This document shows positions 53,721-62,311 of a stretch of DNA of 64,000 bases, piece by piece. This stretch comes from Oceaniferula flava (GTDB lineage: Bacteria > Verrucomicrobiota > Verrucomicrobiia > Verrucomicrobiales > Akkermansiaceae): assembly GCF_016811075.1 (NCBI RefSeq), contig NZ_JAFBGL010000001.1:496001-560000 (forward strand), in the 5' to 3' direction. The stretch's first letter is position 1. Each line of letters opens with the position of its first letter. The translations under genes were made by a program, and so were the position numbers. The notes beneath the pieces are model-generated. The model did no database searches. It saw nothing but the letters and a program-made list of their open reading frames with translations, and was not told the origin of the DNA.

Positions 53721-54464
53721 ATGTTTGACATCGAGGAATTCGGCCGGATCGCTCCGCAGTGGGCGCAGCGATTGCGCTATCACTCCGAGCTCGGCTCGAC
53801 CAATGACGAGGCACTGCGACTTTGCGAGGCCGGAGTGGCCCACGGCACCGTGGTGCTGGCCGATCACCAAACGTCCGGCCGAGGTCGCCGCGGAGCTGCG
53901 TGGATGAGCCAGTCCGGTGCCGGTTTGCTCTTCACTTTGATTCTGCGGCCTCAGTTTGAAAAACAACACTGGCCACGCCTGGCCCTGGCTGCCGGCTGTG
54001 CCATTGCCCAAGTTCTGCAAGAGCTGTGTGGGCTGCCTGCGGAGGTGAAGTGGCCGAACGATGTCCTGATCGATGGCAAAAAATGCTGCGGTATCCTGGT
54101 GGAAACACGCGGTGATTACGCCGTGGTGGGGATTGGGATCAATGTCACCGCCTCGCCGGACGGTGAGGAATCGGTCGCGCTGGCCGATCTCACTCCACGA
54201 GCCGTTAGTCGGGAGGCGCTGCTGCGTGCTCTGCTGGACCGACTCAGCCAAAGCACCTTGGTCTGTGCCGACCATTTTCCAGAGTTGGTCGATCAGGTCG
54301 CGGAGATGTGTTATCTCACGGGAAAAACCATCGGCTTCAGTGCCAATGGGGAGTCGCTCAGCGGTCGCGCCCTGGGTATCAGTGAGGAGGGGGAGTTGCT
54401 TGTGGAAATCGACGGGTATGTCCGGCGGTTCATGCAGGCCGAGCTGGTGCGGGTGATCTCGTAG
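53721..54464 (+). CDS. birA: Biotin--[acetyl-CoA-carboxylase] ligase (no DNA-binding domain)
   Basis: 247 aa. Class I biotin protein ligase that joins biotin to the carboxyl carrier protein. Motifs: LGSTNDEALRLCEAG, SGRGRRGAAW (the adenylate-binding loop GRGRRG), VKWPNDVLIDGKKCCGILVET and VGIGINV. The C-terminal SH3-like lid is present (LSGRALGISEEGELLVEIDGYVRRF). The N-terminal winged helix of E. coli BirA is absent, so it should not repress transcription. The ATG at 53721 starts 17 bp after smpB; an extension back to 53664 would run over it. Confidence 0.93.
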   Translation: MFDIEEFGRIAPQWAQRLRYHSELGSTNDEALRLCEAGVAHGTVVLADHQTSGRGRRGAAWMSQSGAGLLFTLILRPQFEKQHWPRLALAAGCAIAQVLQELCGLPAEVKWPNDVLIDGKKCCGILVETRGDYAVVGIGINVTASPDGEESVALADLTPRAVSREALLRALLDRLSQSTLVCADHFPELVDQVAEMCYLTGKTIGFSANGESLSGRALGISEEGELLVEIDGYVRRFMQAELVRVIS

Positions 54465-54543
54465 CGAAGCCTGGCAGGGGCGGTGTGCGACCGCGCTTCA
54501 GTGAGCCGTCCACCCCGATGGCGCTATGCTCTGCGCGGAGGCA

Positions 54544-54582
54544 CAAAAAAACGCACCGACTCGATGAGGAGCCGGCGCGTTG
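54544..54582 (-). terminator. Intrinsic terminator after the thioredoxin-fold gene
   Basis: Read on the minus strand, AACGCGCCGGCTC and GAGTCGGTGCGTT form a long stem with one wobble region around a 6-nt loop, followed by seven Ts and GTG. It lies about 25 bp after the stop at 54609, between converging genes. Confidence 0.85.
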
Positions 54583-54608
54583 GGTTCTATTATTGGAAAT
54601 GGGGGAGA

Positions 54609-55526
54609 CTACTGAGCCGATTCCTTCATTTTCGCGAGGCGCGCTTTGAAGGCAGTGGCTTGTTTGGCGTAGTTGCTCTCAGGAGCTGCAGCGATGATTT
54701 CGTCCAGCACCACACCGGCTTCGTCGAACTTCTTGTTCGCCAGGAGTGGGTTCATTTTCATGGCGATGATCTGCTGCTTCTCTTCACCTTCGAGTGAGTT
54801 GTCGGCGAGGAATTTGTCGACACTGGAGAGGGCTTCATCGACCTTGCCGCTGCGGGTAGCCATCATCACCTCTTTGGCGAGGTTTTCGAGGGCTGCTTTG
54901 TGCTGCTGTTTGGCGACGTAGCCGGTCTCATCGTTAGGATCGAGTTTGGCGACTTGCTCGGTGAGCTCAGAATACTGGGAGTGGTAGTCTTCTGGGATGG
55001 TCTCAAGAGCTTTCACCAGTTGCTTGGCCTTGGCCACGCCTTCGAGGCTTTCAGCAGCTTTCAGGGCCTCGTCACGCTCGGTGCGTTTGGCGCGAAGTTC
55101 ATCGAGGTGAGCGACGTATTTTTCCGGTCCACCAGCTTGGTAGCCAGTTTTGGCGTATGGGCGGCCTTCGGAGTCGAGCAGCAGGATGGTGGGGAATCCA
55201 CGCACCTCATACTTGGCTTGCAGGGCAGCATTTTGCTCCTGAGTTTCTTTGCTCAACTTGGATTTGTCGCGTGGGAAATCGAGTTCCACGAGCACAAACT
55301 TATCGGCGACGCCAGTTTTGAACGGATCGTGTTGGAACACTTCCTTGTTCAATTTGATGCACCAGCCACACCAGTCTGAGCCGGTGAAATCGACGAGAAG
55401 GTCTTTGTTTTCAGCGGCAGCTTTTTTCTGAGCTGCTTTGAAGTCGTTCATCCAGTTTTCACCACCAGCAGTGGCAAAGGATGCGGTAATGGCCAGAGCA
55501 AGGCTGGCAAGTATGGTTTTTTTCAT
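54609..55526 (-). CDS. Secreted thioredoxin-fold protein with helical C-terminus
   Basis: 305 aa. A signal peptide (MKKTILASLALAITASFATA) directs export. The thioredoxin-like domain (residues about 25-150) carries FTGSDWCGWCIKLNKEVF, a CGWC redox site, and the cis-Pro in YEVRGFPTILLLDSEG. This fits the thioredoxin_7/DsbD-like group of periplasmic reductases. The last 150 residues are TPR-like helices (LENLAKEVMMATRSGKVDEALSSVDKF). The start is ATG 55526; the frame is open further upstream to 55976, but that part lies in antisense to holB and reads as non-coding. A terminator follows. Role inferred: disulfide exchange in the periplasm. Confidence 0.88.
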   Translation of the reverse strand: MKKTILASLALAITASFATAGGENWMNDFKAAQKKAAAENKDLLVDFTGSDWCGWCIKLNKEVFQHDPFKTGVADKFVLVELDFPRDKSKLSKETQEQNAALQAKYEVRGFPTILLLDSEGRPYAKTGYQAGGPEKYVAHLDELRAKRTERDEALKAAESLEGVAKAKQLVKALETIPEDYHSQYSELTEQVAKLDPNDETGYVAKQQHKAALENLAKEVMMATRSGKVDEALSSVDKFLADNSLEGEEKQQIIAMKMNPLLANKKFDEAGVVLDEIIAAAPESNYAKQATAFKARLAKMKESAQ

Positions 55527-55695
55527 GATAATGGGCTGCTGGGCAGCTGAATAGGTTGGTCGAGGATGGAACTGGTAGATTCTGACCTCTTGTTTAGTAT
55601 AACCGATGCCGAGCGGAGTGCTTGTTTTAATTTTTCTACTCTGTCGTGTGTTTTCAGATTGCCCTGAGGCGATGTCGCGGCAGGATGAGCCCGCA

Positions 55696-56712
55696 ATGGC
55701 ATACACGGCGGAAAAAGCCTTTGAGTTAATCGAGGCAGCACACCAAAGAGGCAGACTGGCACACGCCTTCCTGATCACCGGGGAGGCGGGCAGTGGCAAA
55801 TCCGAGCTCGCGGCCAAGGTGATCTCGCTGATCAATCCGCCCGAGCAAAGCGGCGGGATGAATCTGTTTGGCGAGCCGGAAGAGGTGCCGACCCCCGACC
55901 TGGAATCGCTCGAGGGCGATCTGGTCCGCATTGTCAGCCCGAAGTCGAAATCGCGCCGGATTGTGGTCGATGACATCCGGGAACTGGAGAAATCCTTCTA
56001 CGTGGCCTCCGCCACTGGAAAGTGGAAAGTGGGGGTGATTCAGCACGCCGATCGTATGGGTGTGGGTGCGGAAAATGCCTTTCTCAAAACCTTGGAAGAG
56101 CCGCCGGCCGATTGCTTGCTGCTGCTGCTCTCCGATGCTCCGGAGTTGCTTTTGCCCACCATTCTTTCGCGCTGTGTGCGTCTGCCATTGATGGCCAAGG
56201 CCGAGGGGCGGGAGGTTTCCGAATCGCAGCGGGTCTTGCTGGATGCTCTGGCAGGGCTGGCCAAGCAGGGGATGGGAAACATCGCCCAGGCGCTCACTCT
56301 CCGGTCTGCCTTCAGTGAGCTGCTGGTTAAACGCCGGGCAGAAATTGCCAAGCTGAATGATCTCGCACTGAAAGAAGAAACCGCCAAGTATAAAAACACC
56401 ACCGATGGCGAGTGGCTCAAGCACCGCGAGGATTATTATAAAGGGCATACCGAGTCCGAATACCTCGGCGAGCGGGAACGACTCCTTGAGGTCCTGATTG
56501 CCTGGATGGGCGATGTGGTGCGACAGAAATGCGGCGTGGAGCGGCTGGATTTCCCATCGCAAAAAGCCACCACCGAGACCGTGGCCAGCAAGCATGAACT
56601 GGCCGACCTGCTGCAACGCATGGATGCTCTGGAAAACTTGCGGACGAATTTGGAGACCAACGTGCAGGAGCAGCTGGCACTGGAAGTTGCCTTTCTCAAG
56701 GCCTACGCCTAA
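55696..56712 (+). CDS. holB: DNA polymerase III delta'-like clamp-loader subunit
   Basis: 338 aa. AAA+ family: AHAFLITGEAGSGKSELAAKVI gives the Walker A-like loop (about residues 28-36), GVIQHADRMGVGAENAFLKTLEEPPADC is the Walker B/sensor-1 region typical of HolB and DnaX, and LPTILSRCVRLPL carries the arginine-finger-like SRC. It helps load the sliding clamp. The C-terminal region is helical and longer than minimal HolB. No zinc-binding Cys4 site is present, unlike DnaX. Two candidate starts exist: ATG 55696 (MAYTAEKAFEL), preferred, and ATG 55672 with a close GAGG. Confidence 0.82.
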   Translation: MAYTAEKAFELIEAAHQRGRLAHAFLITGEAGSGKSELAAKVISLINPPEQSGGMNLFGEPEEVPTPDLESLEGDLVRIVSPKSKSRRIVVDDIRELEKSFYVASATGKWKVGVIQHADRMGVGAENAFLKTLEEPPADCLLLLLSDAPELLLPTILSRCVRLPLMAKAEGREVSESQRVLLDALAGLAKQGMGNIAQALTLRSAFSELLVKRRAEIAKLNDLALKEETAKYKNTTDGEWLKHREDYYKGHTESEYLGERERLLEVLIAWMGDVVRQKCGVERLDFPSQKATTETVASKHELADLLQRMDALENLRTNLETNVQEQLALEVAFLKAYA

Positions 56713-56743
56713 GACTGGTAGGTTTTTTCTTCCCCTAGAGATC

Positions 56744-57589
56744 CTAGGCTGAGCGCAGGGTGAGGATCGCCACCTCGGGGGCGCAGGCAAATCGCACCCG
56801 CTGACCGACCGTTCCCAGTCCGCGCGATACGAAGATCTTGGAGTCGTCACGGGCATACTCACCGTAGATGTAGTTTCTGCCGTAGCGGACTTTGACGGGT
56901 GCGTAGCCGATCAGTGGCACTCGGCATTGGCCTCCGTGGGTGTGACCGGAGAGCTGGAGGTCGATGCGATGGTTCGGGCGTAGGTGATCGAACACATCCG
57001 GCTCGTGCACCAGCGACAGCACTGGCTCGTCACGGTGACCTTTCCAGCAGGCGGCGGCATCCACTTTCCCCGACCAGACGGAATCGGTGCCGGTGATAAA
57101 CAGAGATTCTCCGCGCAGTTCGATGCGGCTTCCTCGGTTGGTTAGAAACTCCATGCCGACCTCTTGGAAGCCCTGCCGGTAGAAGCCCGGGCGCTGGCTC
57201 CATCCATCGTGGTTGCCCATGACGCCATAGATACCATGTTTGGCCTCGAGCCCACTGAGCACTTGCATCAGTGGGCTGAACACTTTGGAGGACTCCGTGA
57301 TGAAGTCGCCAGTGAGGGCGATGAGATCCGGCTGATGCGCATTCACGGCGGCCACCGCATCGGCGATCAGGGACTCGTCGCGGTCGGGTTGGAAATGGAA
57401 ATCGGTGAGCTGCGCGATCACCACTCCATCGAGGGCGGGCGGGAGCTTGGGCAGCACGATGTCCTTTTCCGTGATCGTGAGCCAGCCGGGCTCGACCCAG
57501 CGGGCGTAGGAGTAGGCCCCGATCGATCCCAGCACGCTGGCGCGAATGAAATTGCGCCGATTGAACACGCTGCCTTTTTTCTCGCTCAT
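56744..57589 (-). CDS. Tat-exported metallophosphoesterase (YkuE-like)
   Basis: 281 aa. The N-terminal SVFNRRNFIRASVLGSIGAYSY is a twin-arginine signal anchor. The calcineurin-type metallophosphoesterase core shows all five blocks: IAQLTDFHFQP (Asp, His), IALTGDFIT, VMGNHDGWS, and LQLSGHTHGGQCRVP near the C-terminus with a preceding His in SLVHEPDVF. The group includes YkuE-type periplasmic phosphodiesterases. The ATG 57587-57589 begins just before the signal; extension to 57784 overlaps the divergent deaminase gene. Substrate unknown. Confidence 0.9.
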   Translation of the reverse strand: MSEKKGSVFNRRNFIRASVLGSIGAYSYARWVEPGWLTITEKDIVLPKLPPALDGVVIAQLTDFHFQPDRDESLIADAVAAVNAHQPDLIALTGDFITESSKVFSPLMQVLSGLEAKHGIYGVMGNHDGWSQRPGFYRQGFQEVGMEFLTNRGSRIELRGESLFITGTDSVWSGKVDAAACWKGHRDEPVLSLVHEPDVFDHLRPNHRIDLQLSGHTHGGQCRVPLIGYAPVKVRYGRNYIYGEYARDDSKIFVSRGLGTVGQRVRFACAPEVAILTLRSA

Positions 57590-57635
57590 ATCAAATAACT
57601 CGACAATAGAACGTCGCCTGTGTTCGATTTTGTCC

Positions 57636-58082
57636 ATGGATAAGCAGCCCACTACTAGCGCGGAACGCATCAGCATCCCCCAATATGCCATGGCACTGGC
57701 GCACATCGCCAGCCTTCGCTCGGAAGATCCGTTTAGGAAAGTGGGCGCCGCGGCGCTGGACTTTGACAATCGCGTGGTCGGCACCGCCTACAATGGACTG
57801 GCACCCGGCTTCGATGCGCCGGTTGGCTTCTGGGACAATCGGGACGATCGGCAGAAGTTCATGCTGCACGCGGAGGTGAATCTCTGCAGCTTATTCAAGC
57901 GGGGCGAGGTCAAGCTGATCGCTTCCACCACCATGCCATGCACGGCCTGCATGCAGACTTTGTGTGCTTATGGGATTCAGGAAATTTACTACGGCGAGGT
58001 CTATCACGAGTCCGCCGCTCCGGAAATTGCCGAGACTTATGGGATCAAGTTCGAGCAAATCACCGACTACCCACTGGGATAG
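57636..58082 (+). CDS. dCMP/cytidine-deaminase-like zinc enzyme
   Basis: 148 aa. Zinc-dependent deaminase of the CDA superfamily. The zinc site is LHAEVN (HAE) plus TTMPCTACMQTLCAYGI (PCxxC), with the typical 30-residue spacing. The N-terminal SLRSEDPFRKVGAAALDFDNRVVGTAYNG stretch resembles dCMP deaminase (ComEB-like). Expected product is dUMP from dCMP for thymidylate synthesis. The enzyme looks complete. ATG 57636 is chosen; an in-frame ATG at 57546 extends into the antisense region of the phosphoesterase gene. Its stop is inside a perfect palindrome. Confidence 0.85.
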   Translation: MDKQPTTSAERISIPQYAMALAHIASLRSEDPFRKVGAAALDFDNRVVGTAYNGLAPGFDAPVGFWDNRDDRQKFMLHAEVNLCSLFKRGEVKLIASTTMPCTACMQTLCAYGIQEIYYGEVYHESAAPEIAETYGIKFEQITDYPLG

Positions 58083-58090
58083 ATCCCAGT
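58073..58090. repeat. Perfect palindrome across the stop codon of the deaminase gene
   Basis: ACTGGGAT (58073-58080), AG, ATCCCAGT (58083-58090). The stop TAG of the deaminase gene lies in the centre. It sits at the junction of two converging genes (the TPR gene ends at 58105). There is no T-run, so it is a weak candidate for a bidirectional terminator or barrier. Confidence 0.5.
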
Positions 58091-58104
58091 GCTAGGCTGA
58101 GCAC

Positions 58105-58893
58105 CTACTCCTCGATCTCTTCGGTGTCGCCACCGTAGAAGCTGCGGATGTAGCCGAACTCGATCAGCGTGTCCTGCCATGGGGCGAGCACACCGTCGTT
58201 GCGCCAGACGTAGCGGACGTTGCGCAGCATTTTCTCAGCCTCCATCTTGTCGCCCTCGTGGTAGAGGATGGCAGCGCGGGAGCAGTAGAAGTATGGGGAA
58301 TCATCCCAGATGTCGTATTTGTCGCGCATCGCCTTGGCTTCGTCCAGCTTGTCGAGCTTCAGTTTGCAAAGGAGCAATTTGAACTCACAGAGGCGCACCA
58401 TCGCCTTGTTGCTTTCAGGCAGCTTGGGGACGAGTTTGGTGAAGCGATCGTGGGCAGTCTGCCAGTTTTTCATCACGAAATCGACCTCCGCCAGGTTGAA
58501 CAGCACGCTGGTGTTGTCCGGGGCGATTTCCAGCACTTGTTGGAAAATTTTGTTCGCTTTGGCAAAGGAGCGGATCTCCACGTAGCAAGCACCACGGATG
58601 TTTAGTGCAGACGGATGATCGGGGAAGATCTGGTCGAGCTCATCGAGCTGCTCAAGGGCATCGAAGATGCGCTTCTGGTTGAACAGGTTCTGCGTCTTGA
58701 TCAGCTTCTGGTGGTATTCCTGACGTTTTTCTTTCGGCAGGTTGGAGAATGCTTGCATCATTTTCACCGCCTTTGAGCGGCTGTCTGAGGAGGCTTCCTT
58801 GGCTGGCGCTGGCTCGGCAGCTTTCTCATCTTGGGACCAGACGGGGGTGGTGAGGCTGAGCCCTAACAGGAGTGCGGAAAGATGGTATTTCAT
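58105..58893 (-). CDS. Secreted TPR-repeat protein
   Basis: 262 aa. The signal peptide is MKYHLSALLLGLSLTTPVWSQ. A charged Ala/Glu/Lys linker follows, then a helical domain of three to five TPR-like repeats: FDALEQLDELDQIFPDHPSALNIRG, FAKANKIFQQVLEIAPDNTSVLFNLAEVDF, and YFYCSRAAILYHEGDKMEAEKMLRNVR. It probably mediates protein contacts in the periplasm. No named family recognised beyond TPR. It lies downstream of nadD, about 120 bp away on the same strand, and may share a transcript. The start ATG is 58891-58893. Confidence 0.85.
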   Translation of the reverse strand: MKYHLSALLLGLSLTTPVWSQDEKAAEPAPAKEASSDSRSKAVKMMQAFSNLPKEKRQEYHQKLIKTQNLFNQKRIFDALEQLDELDQIFPDHPSALNIRGACYVEIRSFAKANKIFQQVLEIAPDNTSVLFNLAEVDFVMKNWQTAHDRFTKLVPKLPESNKAMVRLCEFKLLLCKLKLDKLDEAKAMRDKYDIWDDSPYFYCSRAAILYHEGDKMEAEKMLRNVRYVWRNDGVLAPWQDTLIEFGYIRSFYGGDTEEIEE

Positions 58894-59013
58894 AGCGGAA
58901 AGATGGGTGGTGAAGATGTGTGAGATGGGCGACGTGGCGGATGACCATCGATGCCAGTGGGACTATAAGCGCGGTTTGAGTGGCAGGTCAACCGCCAGCT
59001 TGCACCTGCTTGC

Positions 59014-59607
59014 TTAGGACGGGCGGGTGTATAGCTGGTGCTTGCGGATGTAGTGCAGCACATCGGGGGCGAGCCATGCGTGCAGTTGCTGGTCGTCGCC
59101 CTCCGCCACTGCGGCGCGGATCTGGGTGGCCGATGCCGGGTGGTGGCCGCTGATGACCTGCATCCGGTGGCCGTCACGTGGAGCCGGAGTTTCTCCGCGG
59201 GTGAACACGATGAATTCCACCAGGCTGGCGAGATGTTCGGAGCGATTCCAGCGTGGCAGCGCCTGCCACTGGTCCGTGCCCATCAGCCAGAACAGTCGGG
59301 CGCCGGGGAAGCGCTGCTGCATGTGCTCAACGGTGCGCCAGGAGTAGCTGGGCTCGGGGGCGGTGAGATCGAAGTCATCGACCAGCACCTTGTCCAATCC
59401 GGCGGTGGCCAGGCGGCACATGTTCAATCGGTCCGTGCCACTGGCATGTTGCACGCCGGTTTTATGCGGCGATTTTCTGCAGGGCAGGAAGATCAGCTGA
59501 TCGAGTGAGCACTCGCGGATCGCGGCCTCGGCGATGTGGCTGTGGCCGAGGTGGATGGGATCGAAGGTGCCACCAAAGAGGCCGATGTTCTGCGGCGCGG
59601 CGCTCAT
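59014..59607 (-). CDS. nadD: Nicotinate-nucleotide adenylyltransferase
   Basis: 197 aa. Nucleotidyltransferase of NAD synthesis, joining ATP to nicotinic acid mononucleotide. The N-terminal GLFGGTFDPIHLGHSHIAEAA (HxGH signature) and the FLPCRKSPHKTG segment are characteristic, as is the C-terminal ASATQIRAAV (the SxTxIR motif). Length is normal. ATG 59605-59607 starts 1 bp after the TAA of the small upstream gene (59609-59611), so the two are translationally linked. An open extension upstream to 59667 is ignored because it overlaps that gene. Confidence 0.93.
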   Translation of the reverse strand: MSAAPQNIGLFGGTFDPIHLGHSHIAEAAIRECSLDQLIFLPCRKSPHKTGVQHASGTDRLNMCRLATAGLDKVLVDDFDLTAPEPSYSWRTVEHMQQRFPGARLFWLMGTDQWQALPRWNRSEHLASLVEFIVFTRGETPAPRDGHRMQVISGHHPASATQIRAAVAEGDDQQLHAWLAPDVLHYIRKHQLYTRPS

Positions 59608-59608
59608 C

Positions 59609-59743
59609 TTAGCGGCCCATGGTCTCGGCTTCAGGTCCAGCGCTGAATTCGGTGGAGGAGCTACCATACCAAAGGACCCCCGCCGTTCCAGCGAACACGA
59701 GGAAGATAATCATAGCAATCAGAAGGCTGAGACAGGATTTCAT
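59609..59743 (-). CDS. 44-residue single-pass membrane protein next to nadD
   Basis: A short gene with start ATG at 59741-59743 and TAA at 59609-59611. The product begins MKSCLSLLIAMIIFLVFAGTAG, a long hydrophobic TM segment, followed by VLWYGSSSTEFSAGPEAETMGR. The stop is 1 bp before the nadD start, a spacing typical of coupled genes. I do not know a family; similar tiny hydrophobic proteins are often missed. It could be a real small membrane protein or a leader peptide that influences nadD translation. There is no good Shine-Dalgarno upstream. Confidence 0.6.
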   Translation of the reverse strand: MKSCLSLLIAMIIFLVFAGTAGVLWYGSSSTEFSAGPEAETMGR

Positions 59744-59794
59744 CACGAGAGGAAAACTAAGGGGTGATTGGGCAGGCGTCCAGAATATCCTATG

Positions 59795-61054
59795 TCAGAT
59801 GCTGGATCCACGCACCAGACGGGCAGCGTAGGCACCATCGCTGTCATCGCGGAAGGGCAGCGCCTGGTGCTCGGCATCGAGTTTCCACTCGGGGTGCTTC
59901 GCCACAAAGGCATCCATGAGTCCGCGGTTCTCTTCGGCGTCGATCGAGCAGGTCGAGTAAACGATCCGTCCCCCCGGTTTCAAACAGGGCAGCGCGTGGG
60001 TGAGGATTTTTTCCTGAATCTGGGTGAGTTCTTCGATGTCTTCCAAGCGCAGTCTCCAGCGGGCGTCAATCCTGCGGCGCAGCACGCCGGTGTTGGAGCA
60101 GGGGACGTCGAGCAAGATAGCGTCAAACTGACCGTGCCACTCGGCGGGAGCTGGCGTGGTCCAGTCGTGTGCCTGGGACTTGGCAATGGTGACTCCCAGA
60201 TTGGCCAGGTTCTCTTCCAGTCGGGGCAGGCGCTTTTCATTGCTGTCGGTGCAGAGGATTTCGCCACGATTCTGCATTGCCACAGCGATCATGGTGCTTT
60301 TTCCGCCGGGGGCGGCGCAGGCGTCGAGAACGCGCTCGCCAGGCTGCGGGGCTAGGAGTTCCACGCAGTGCCGGGTAGCGGGGTCTTGAATGTAGATCAG
60401 GCCTTCCTTCATCCACTCGCCGGGAGGCAGACCGTCAACCTGATAAAAGCCGTCCAGTCCGTCCACCGGAGTGGATTTTTCATAGCTGTAGACCGTTTCA
60501 CGCGCGCCTTCTTTGAGTTCGTTGACCCGACAAAGCACCGCGGCCGGTTGGTTGTCCCACTGCATCAGGGCGATGGCATCTTGTTTGCCGAAGGCTTTGC
60601 GCCAGCGGTTATACAGCCAGTCCGGATGGGAATACTGCAGGGCAGGTGGGAGGTCGTCCATTTCATCCATCAGGCGTTTGCGACGGACGATCGCCTGGCG
60701 CAGCACGGCGTTGATCAGTCCGCGCACCGGGGTCTTGGCGCAGTTGACGGTTTCATTCACCACCGCGTGATCGGCGATGCGGAGGATCAAGAGCTGACAG
60801 AGGCCGACCCGGAGGACGTCGCGCGTTTCGTGATCGAGCTTGCCACGGCGCAGTTTTCCAATCCAGTGGTCGAGCAGTCGACGGTGCCTGAGCACGGCGT
60901 AGACGATCGATTGTAAAAGCGCACGGTCTTGTCGGCTCAGGCTGTTGCGCCCGGCGTGACGTTCGATCAATGAGTCCATGTAAGTGTGCCCCTTGGCCCA
61001 GGCGCGGAGGGCGGAGACGGCGGCACGACGGACGTTACTGGCTTGGGATGGCAT
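59795..61054 (-). CDS. rsmB: 16S rRNA m5C967 methyltransferase RsmB
   Basis: 419 aa. SAM-dependent RNA methyltransferase modifying cytosine 967 of 16S rRNA. The N-terminal NusB-like domain (residues 1-140; SRQDRALLQSIVYAVLRHRRLLDHWI) precedes the catalytic Rossmann domain. Motifs are VLDACAAPGGKSTMIA (SAM), ILLDVPCSNTGVLRRR (motif IV Cys) and IVYSTCSIDAEEN (motif VI with the catalytic Cys). The enzyme is complete. The chosen start is ATG 61052-61054 (MPSQASNVRRAAV); a GTG at 61063 adds three residues. Confidence 0.93.
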   Translation of the reverse strand: MPSQASNVRRAAVSALRAWAKGHTYMDSLIERHAGRNSLSRQDRALLQSIVYAVLRHRRLLDHWIGKLRRGKLDHETRDVLRVGLCQLLILRIADHAVVNETVNCAKTPVRGLINAVLRQAIVRRKRLMDEMDDLPPALQYSHPDWLYNRWRKAFGKQDAIALMQWDNQPAAVLCRVNELKEGARETVYSYEKSTPVDGLDGFYQVDGLPPGEWMKEGLIYIQDPATRHCVELLAPQPGERVLDACAAPGGKSTMIAVAMQNRGEILCTDSNEKRLPRLEENLANLGVTIAKSQAHDWTTPAPAEWHGQFDAILLDVPCSNTGVLRRRIDARWRLRLEDIEELTQIQEKILTHALPCLKPGGRIVYSTCSIDAEENRGLMDAFVAKHPEWKLDAEHQALPFRDDSDGAYAARLVRGSSI

Positions 61055-61190
61055 GACGGACACAAACTAGGAGGTTTGGAAAAATACGAAACATAAAAGT
61101 CGAAATTCTATCGTGTGGGCAGGTTCTCCAAAATTCTCTCGTCCCCAGACTTGCGGGATCCACCTTCGCCACTTAGAAGTCCGTGTGAGC

Positions 61191-62186
61191 ATGTTTCAAA
61201 AAGTGGCCGCCGCGGCCTGTGCGGCCCTGATCGTTCTTATTTTTGTTGGAGCCATCGTGCGTGCCTCGGGGGCAGGCATGGGCTGCCCGGATTGGCCGAC
61301 CTGTTGGGGCTGTCTGATTCCGCCGACCAATGCCGATCAGATCGACCCGGCCAAGCTGGATATTGAAAAATACCGCATCAAGGCGGCGGCTCATGGCATT
61401 GATCCGGAGACGATCACCAAGGAGTCGATCATTGCAAACTACAATCCGCTGCACACCTGGATTGAATACATCAATCGCCTAACTTCCATGCCGCTGAGTC
61501 TGTTGACCCTGGCCACCTTCATCATGGCCCTGACGCGGAAAAGACATATCCGCAGCGTGGTGATTATGTCCACGATCGCCTTGCTGCTCTTGGGCATCAA
61601 TGGCTGGATGGGCGCCCGTATTGTCTACAGTGGGCTGAAACCGGGGATCATTACCATTCACATGGCCTTGGCGATTGCCATGCTCTGCGTGCTGGTCTTT
61701 GTCGCTTGGCGCGGTTGCGATTCTCCCTGGCGCCTCGCTGGATCAAGCTGTCGCGGCGGTTTGAATAAGCTCGCCTGGTTTCTCTTTGTGCTGGTGCTCA
61801 CCGAAGGTGTGTTAGGCTCGCAGATCCGCGAGAAGACGGATGAGTTGAAAAAAAGCCACGCCGCAGCGCCTCGCTCGGAGTGGGTCGGGGAGCTGGAGCA
61901 CAGCGCCACTTATCTGATTCACCGCAGTGCCTCCTGGGTCATCCTGATTGTGGCCGTGGTGTTTTTCCTCAAGGCGACGGCGGCTCGGACCGGAGCGTCA
62001 TGGCTGGAGAAGGTCATCCTCGGAGCGGTCCTCTGCCAGATGGTTCTCGGCCTGATTCTCGCTCAGGTGGGGATTTTACCCTTTGCCCAGGTTCTGCACA
62101 TCGGGCTTTCCTCGATCTTGGTCAGCGCCTTGTTCCTCTGGCTGCTGGCCTCCAGTCGTATGGACCTCCGTCCTTGGAACGGCTAA
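61191..62186 (+). CDS. ctaA: Heme A synthase (CtaA/COX15 family)
   Basis: 331 aa polytopic membrane protein, about eight TM helices. It oxidises heme O to heme A for aa3-type cytochrome oxidase. Hallmarks: FVGAIVRASGAGMGCPDWPTCWG at the end of the first helix, HTWIEYINRLTSMPL (the His and Glu of the first heme site), and later IHMALAIAM, YLIHRSASWVIL and LHIGLSSILV, which add the remaining His ligands. The GCPDWPTCWG loop has the paired Cys found in type-B1/B2 CtaA. The start ATG 61191 is chosen because the sequence upstream of it does not look coding. It is divergent from rsmB. Confidence 0.9.
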   Translation: MFQKVAAAACAALIVLIFVGAIVRASGAGMGCPDWPTCWGCLIPPTNADQIDPAKLDIEKYRIKAAAHGIDPETITKESIIANYNPLHTWIEYINRLTSMPLSLLTLATFIMALTRKRHIRSVVIMSTIALLLLGINGWMGARIVYSGLKPGIITIHMALAIAMLCVLVFVAWRGCDSPWRLAGSSCRGGLNKLAWFLFVLVLTEGVLGSQIREKTDELKKSHAAAPRSEWVGELEHSATYLIHRSASWVILIVAVVFFLKATAARTGASWLEKVILGAVLCQMVLGLILAQVGILPFAQVLHIGLSSILVSALFLWLLASSRMDLRPWNG

Positions 62187-62229
62187 GGATGTTGGTCAGA
62201 TAGGGCCGTCGAGTAGAATGTTACTCTAG

Positions 62230-62266
62230 AAAAAACGAGCCGCGTAACAGGTCGTTGCGCGGCTCG
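62230..62266 (-). terminator. Intrinsic terminator after ald
   Basis: On the minus strand CGAGCCGCG pairs with CGCGGCTCG around a 13-nt loop and is followed by six Ts. It lies 45 bp past the ald stop. Unlike several others in the window its tail does not continue with GTG. Confidence 0.85.
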
Positions 62267-62311
62267 ATCTGAGAATATAACCGAACAGTTTCCTGTTCTG
62301 AAAAATCCTGC

